The position numbers and the translations under genes were made by a program. The notes beneath the pieces were generated by a model. It was given only the letters and a program-made list of their open reading frames with translations, made no database searches and was not told the DNA's origin. A stretch of 24,112 bases of DNA from an uncultured Oscillibacter sp. (GTDB lineage Bacteria; Bacillota; Clostridia; Oscillospirales; Oscillospiraceae). Of the stretch, positions 20,995 through 24,112 are shown in pieces (the stretch's first letter is position 1; each line of letters begins with the position of its first letter). Where the stretch lies: assembly GCA_910583695.1 (NCBI GenBank), contig CAJTZL010000033.1, forward strand, positions 7,094 to 31,205. Direction: 5' to 3'.

Positions 20995-21757
20995 AGCGCG
21001 AAACCTCACGGCGGGCTACCCGGGCCGCGCCGTGCTGGAGAACGTGACCCTGGCCCTCCGGCCCGGGCGGGTGCTGGTTCTGCTGGGGCCCAACGGCTGC
21101 GGGAAGAGCACGCTTCTGCGGACCCTGCCCGGCCTCCTGCCGCCGCTGGGAGGGGAGATTCTGCTGGACGGGAAGCCCCTGGGGAGCTATGGCCCCCGGC
21201 AGGCGGCCCGGAGGATCGCATATCTGCCCCAGTCCCGGGCGGTGCCCAGCATCACGGCCCGGCGGATGGTGCTCCACGGCCGGTTTCCCCACCTGTCCTT
21301 TCCCCGGCGCTGGGGCCGGAAGGACCACGAGGCCGTGGACCGGGCCCTGGCGGCGGCGGACGCGCTGGATCTGGCGGACCGCCCCCTGCCGGAGCTCTCC
21401 GGGGGACAGCGGCAGAAGGTCTATCTGGCCATGGCCCTGGCCCAGGAGACGGAGACCCTGTTGATGGACGAGCCCACCACCTATCTGGATATCCGGCACC
21501 AGCTGGAGGTCCTGGCCCTGGTCCGCCGTCTGGCGGGGGAGGGGCGGGCCGTGGCGCTGGTGCTCCACGACCTCTGCCTGGCCCTGACCATGGCGGACGA
21601 CGCGGCCGTGCTGGGAGAGGGCCGCCTGCTGGCGCTGGGAGAGCCGGAGGAGATTTATCGGAGCGGAATCCTGGCCCGGGTTATGGGCGTCTCCCTGGAC
21701 CGGGCCGCCGGGCCGGGGGGCTGGCGCTATTTCTGCCGTCTGCCGGAGGAGGGCTGA
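20987..21757 (+). CDS. ABC importer ATP-binding protein (FepC/BtuD type)
   Basis: The protein has 256 residues from GTG 20987, behind a G-rich ribosome site; a longer frame to 20885 is inside the permease gene and rejected. Motifs: Walker A GPNGCGKST, Q-loop YLPQSR, signature LSGGQRQK, Walker B TLLMDEPTTYLD and switch His in LVLHDL. The segment between the Q-loop and signature (MVLHGRFPHLSFPRRWGRKD) is typical of iron-siderophore/cobalamin importers. It hydrolyses ATP on the cytosolic face to power uptake through the permease. It overlaps the permease by 8 bases and ends 2 bases before the siroheme synthase gene. Confidence 0.93.
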   Translation: MVEARNLTAGYPGRAVLENVTLALRPGRVLVLLGPNGCGKSTLLRTLPGLLPPLGGEILLDGKPLGSYGPRQAARRIAYLPQSRAVPSITARRMVLHGRFPHLSFPRRWGRKDHEAVDRALAAADALDLADRPLPELSGGQRQKVYLAMALAQETETLLMDEPTTYLDIRHQLEVLALVRRLAGEGRAVALVLHDLCLALTMADDAAVLGEGRLLALGEPEEIYRSGILARVMGVSLDRAAGPGGWRYFCRLPEEG

Positions 21758-21759
21758 GA

Positions 21760-23100
21760 ATGGGATACTTTCCGTTTTTCGTGGACCTGGAGGGCCGGGA
21801 GGGCCTGATTGCGGGCGGCGGGGCCGTGGCCCTGGGGAAGCTCCGAAGGCTGCTGCCCTACGGGCCCCGGCTCACCGTGGCCGCGCCGGAGATTCTGCCG
21901 GAGATTGAGGCCCTGCCGGGGCTGACCCTGCTCCGCCGGGCCTTTGTGCCCGCCATGCTGGAGGGGAAGCGTTTCGTGATCGCCGCCACGGACAGCCGGG
22001 AGGCGAACCGGGAAATCGCCGCCCTCTGCCGGGAGCGGGGCATTCCGGTGAATGCGGCGGACGACAAGGAGCAGTGCACCTTCCTGTTTCCCGCCCTGGT
22101 GAAGCGGGGGGATTTGACCGTGGGAGTCTCCACCGCCGGGGCCAGCCCCAGCGCCGCCGCCTGGGTGAAGTGGCGGACGGCGGAGGCAATTCCGGAGGAC
22201 TTCGGAGAGCTGCTGGATTATCTGGCCTCCCTGCGCCCCCTGGTCCGGGAGCGGGTGCCGGAGGAGCGGCGGAGCGCCGTGTTCTCCCGGCTGTTTTCCG
22301 CCTGCCTGGAGGGGGGCTTTCCCCTGGAGGAGGCCGGGCTGACGGCGGTTTTGGAGGGAGCGGCGGGAGCCGGAAAGGTGTATCTGGTGGGAGCGGGCTG
22401 TGGGGCGGCGGACCTGATAACCCTCCGGGGCCTCCGGCTGCTGGAGCGCTGCGGCGCGGTGGTTTACGACGATCTGCTGGCCCCGGAGCTGCCGGACGCG
22501 GCTCCGGAGGGGGCGGAGAGAATCTATGTGGGCAAGCGGCGGGGGCGGCACTCCATGACCCAGGAGGAGATCAACGCCCTCTTGATTTCCAAGGCCCGGG
22601 AGGGGAAGACGGTGGTGCGCCTCAAGGGCGGGGACCCCTTTGTTTTCGGCCGGGGCGGGGAAGAGGCTCTGGCCCTCCAGGCCGCCGGAATTGCGTGGGA
22701 GTATGTTCCCGGCGTCACCTCCGCCGTGGCTGTTCCCGGCGGAGCGGGGATTCCCGTCACCCACCGGGGCGTCAGCCGGGGCTTCCACGTGGTCACGGCC
22801 CGCACGGCGGATTCGCCGGAGGGACTGCCCTCCCGCTGGGAGGAGCTGGCCCGGCTGGAGGGGACGCTGGTGTTCCTCATGGGCCTGTCCCAGCTGGGGG
22901 AAATTGCCCGGCGGCTCATGGGGGCCGGACTGCCGCCCCGGACCCCCGCCGCCGTGATTGGGGGAAAAAACGCCCCCCGGGCGGTCCGGGGGACGTTGGG
23001 AGACATCGCGGAGCGGGCCCGGGAGGCCAGGGCGGAGACCCCTGCCGTCATTGTGGTGGGAGGCACTGCGGGGATGGACCTGGGGGCTCAGGCGCCGTAG
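21760..23100 (+). CDS. cysG: Fused siroheme synthase: precorrin-2 dehydrogenase and uroporphyrinogen-III methyltransferase
   Basis: The protein has 446 residues, near E. coli CysG (457). The N-terminal domain (about 1-160) is an NAD-binding fold (IAGGGAVALGKLRRLL, 17-32) with the NAADD segment (98-102), whose Asp matches the conserved catalytic Asp of CysG. The C-terminal domain (about 206-446) is an SAM uroporphyrinogen-III methyltransferase with YVGKRRGRHSMTQEEIN, VRLKGGDPFVFGRGGEE and VPGVTSAVAVPGGAGIPVTHRG. Together they convert uroporphyrinogen III to precorrin-2, sirohydrochlorin and possibly siroheme. The motif usually written VGAGPGDPDL is VGAGCGAADL here (209-218), a variation at Pro and Asp. 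It starts 2 bases after the ABC ATPase and is coupled to it. The product is the cofactor of the reductase at 17383. Confidence 0.92.
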   Translation: MGYFPFFVDLEGREGLIAGGGAVALGKLRRLLPYGPRLTVAAPEILPEIEALPGLTLLRRAFVPAMLEGKRFVIAATDSREANREIAALCRERGIPVNAADDKEQCTFLFPALVKRGDLTVGVSTAGASPSAAAWVKWRTAEAIPEDFGELLDYLASLRPLVRERVPEERRSAVFSRLFSACLEGGFPLEEAGLTAVLEGAAGAGKVYLVGAGCGAADLITLRGLRLLERCGAVVYDDLLAPELPDAAPEGAERIYVGKRRGRHSMTQEEINALLISKAREGKTVVRLKGGDPFVFGRGGEEALALQAAGIAWEYVPGVTSAVAVPGGAGIPVTHRGVSRGFHVVTARTADSPEGLPSRWEELARLEGTLVFLMGLSQLGEIARRLMGAGLPPRTPAAVIGGKNAPRAVRGTLGDIAERAREARAETPAVIVVGGTAGMDLGAQAP

Positions 23101-24112
23101 CCGTAACGGCTTCTCTGAAAGAACAGGAACAGGGCCGTTACCGCCAGGGTCAGCAGCTCCGCCGCCGTCACCGCCAGCCAGATGCCGTCCAGCCCCAGGA
23201 AGAGGGGCAGGACGAAGATGGCCGCTGTCTGAAACAGCAGGGTCCGCAGGAAGGCGATGGCGGCGGAGATCACGCCGTTTCCCAGGGCGGTGAAGAAGGC
23301 GGAGCCGAAGATGTTGAAGCCCATGGCCAGGAAGGACAGGGCGTACAACCGGAAGCCCCGGGCGGTGAGGGCCAGCAGTTCCGGGTCGTAGCCCACGAAA
23401 ATGCGGGACAGGGGGGCCGCCAGCAGGACGGCGGCGGCGGTGAGCCCCGCGCAGCCCGCCAGCATCAGCAGGAGGCTTTTCCGGAGGAGGCTTTGCAGCT
23501 CCCCCTGATTTCCCGCGCCGTAGTGATAGCTGATGACAGGGCCCGCACCGATGGAGTAGCCCATGAAGACGCCGATGAAAATGAAGTTCACGTACATGAT
23601 GACCCCGAAGGCCGCCACGCCGTCCTCCCCGATGAGGCGCATCAGCTGGAAGTTGTAGAGGATGCTGACCAGGGAGGTGGAGAGGTTCCCCATCATCTCC
23701 GAGGAGCCGTTGGAGCAGGTCTGGGCCAGGACCCGGCCCTCCAGTCTGGTTTTCGTCAGGCGGAGAGGGGTCTTGTTGGGCAGGAGGAAGTAGACCAGGG
23801 GCACCACGCCCCCCACCAGGGAGCTGGCCACTGTGGCGATGGCCGCTCCGGCCACGCCCCAGGGCAGGACCCCCACCAGCAGCCAGTCCCCCAGCATGTT
23901 GGTGAGCCCCGCCGCCACGGTGAGGCCCAGGCCCAGCTTGGGCCGCTCCGCCGCCACCAGAAAGCTCTGGAACATGTTTTGCAGGATGAAGGGCACCAGG
24001 GCCAAGGTGAGAATGCGTCCGTAGCGGACGGCCAGGGGCAGCAGCTCCCCCCTGGCCCCCAGGAGGACGCAGAGGGGCTCCCTGATGAGCTCCGCCCGGA
24101 CCGTCAGCACCG
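23088..24112 (-). CDS. MATE family multidrug/sodium antiporter (5' end missing)
   Basis: The visible part has 341 residues and runs off the window edge; MATE proteins are about 450 residues, so roughly 110 N-terminal residues lie beyond 24112. It contains many membrane helices and MATE-like segments: FILQNMFQSFLVAAERPKLG, a NMLGDWLLV helix, PWGVAGAAIATVASSLVGG, then the second half with IGAGPVISYHYGAGNQGEL and GFRLYALSFLAMGFNIFG. Family members expel drugs or other small cations using a Na+ or H+ gradient. It is convergent with the siroheme synthase gene, and the two stop codons overlap by 13 bases. No substrate can be inferred. Confidence 0.88.
   Translation of the reverse strand, partial: VLTVRAELIREPLCVLLGARGELLPLAVRYGRILTLALVPFILQNMFQSFLVAAERPKLGLGLTVAAGLTNMLGDWLLVGVLPWGVAGAAIATVASSLVGGVVPLVYFLLPNKTPLRLTKTRLEGRVLAQTCSNGSSEMMGNLSTSLVSILYNFQLMRLIGEDGVAAFGVIMYVNFIFIGVFMGYSIGAGPVISYHYGAGNQGELQSLLRKSLLLMLAGCAGLTAAAVLLAAPLSRIFVGYDPELLALTARGFRLYALSFLAMGFNIFGSAFFTALGNGVISAAIAFLRTLLFQTAAIFVLPLFLGLDGIWLAVTAAELLTLAVTALFLFFQRSRYGYGA

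Noticed and set aside
1..24112. CRISPR arrays, insertion sequences, tRNA or rRNA genes
   Set aside because: No regularly spaced repeats, transposase motifs, terminal inverted repeats, tRNA cloverleaf or rRNA sequence were recognised by reading both strands.

Overview
The window is a GC-rich, gene-dense stretch from what looks like a Gram-positive anaerobe of the Clostridia, probably an Oscillospiraceae-type gut bacterium. This placement is inferred from several things: a ygeW/ygeY/carbamate kinase catabolic locus, an S-layer-homology (SLH) surface protein, strong AGGAGG-type ribosome sites, sigma-A promoters and siroheme enzymes. No phage, IS element, CRISPR array, rRNA or tRNA was seen.

Left edge (1-630): a 64-residue ribbon-helix-helix-like protein on the minus strand, with four palindromic TTGCAA hexamers upstream, then a free-standing 54-residue protein with its own promoter and hairpin terminator.

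Catabolic island (650-6955): a divergent locus. Leftward run a YheO/DauR-type PAS-HTH regulator and an unusual 491-residue fold-type-II PLP enzyme. Rightward run ygeY (M20-like hydrolase), a small two-helix membrane protein, ygeW (knotted carbamoyltransferase) and a carbamate kinase. The two transcription units share a 214-base control region with opposed promoters and two tandem A/T palindromes between them. The gene set recalls E. coli ygeW-ygeX-ygeY-hyuA-yqeA. Here ygeX seems replaced by a different PLP enzyme, and no hydantoinase or selenium/molybdenum hydroxylase gene is present. A reasonable model is ATP-yielding breakdown of a carbamoylated or ureido amino compound.

Surface protein (6966-8591, minus): secreted, with SLH repeats, a Pro/Glu/Lys repeat linker and two CAP domains, the first degenerate.

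Branched-chain amino acid operon (8806-15544): promoter, a 49-codon leader peptide packed with Ile/Leu/Val codons, an apparent attenuator, then ilvB-ilvN (first acetolactate synthase), a GIY-YIG-like gene, a DUF1877 gene, a second ilvB-ilvN, ilvC and a strong terminator. The two large subunits differ at a key active-site Trp. The leader stop codon lies just before the proposed antiterminator strand, which suits ribosome-mediated attenuation.

Right part (15562-24112): a DUF815 AAA+ ATPase, a DUF523 protein, a siroheme/4Fe-4S nitrite/sulfite reductase with its own promoter, a set of GC-rich hairpins, a FecB/BtuF-FecCD-ATPase metal-chelate importer, a fused siroheme synthase, and a convergent MATE exporter cut by the window edge. 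The reductase, importer and siroheme enzyme plausibly form one iron/siroheme functional module.
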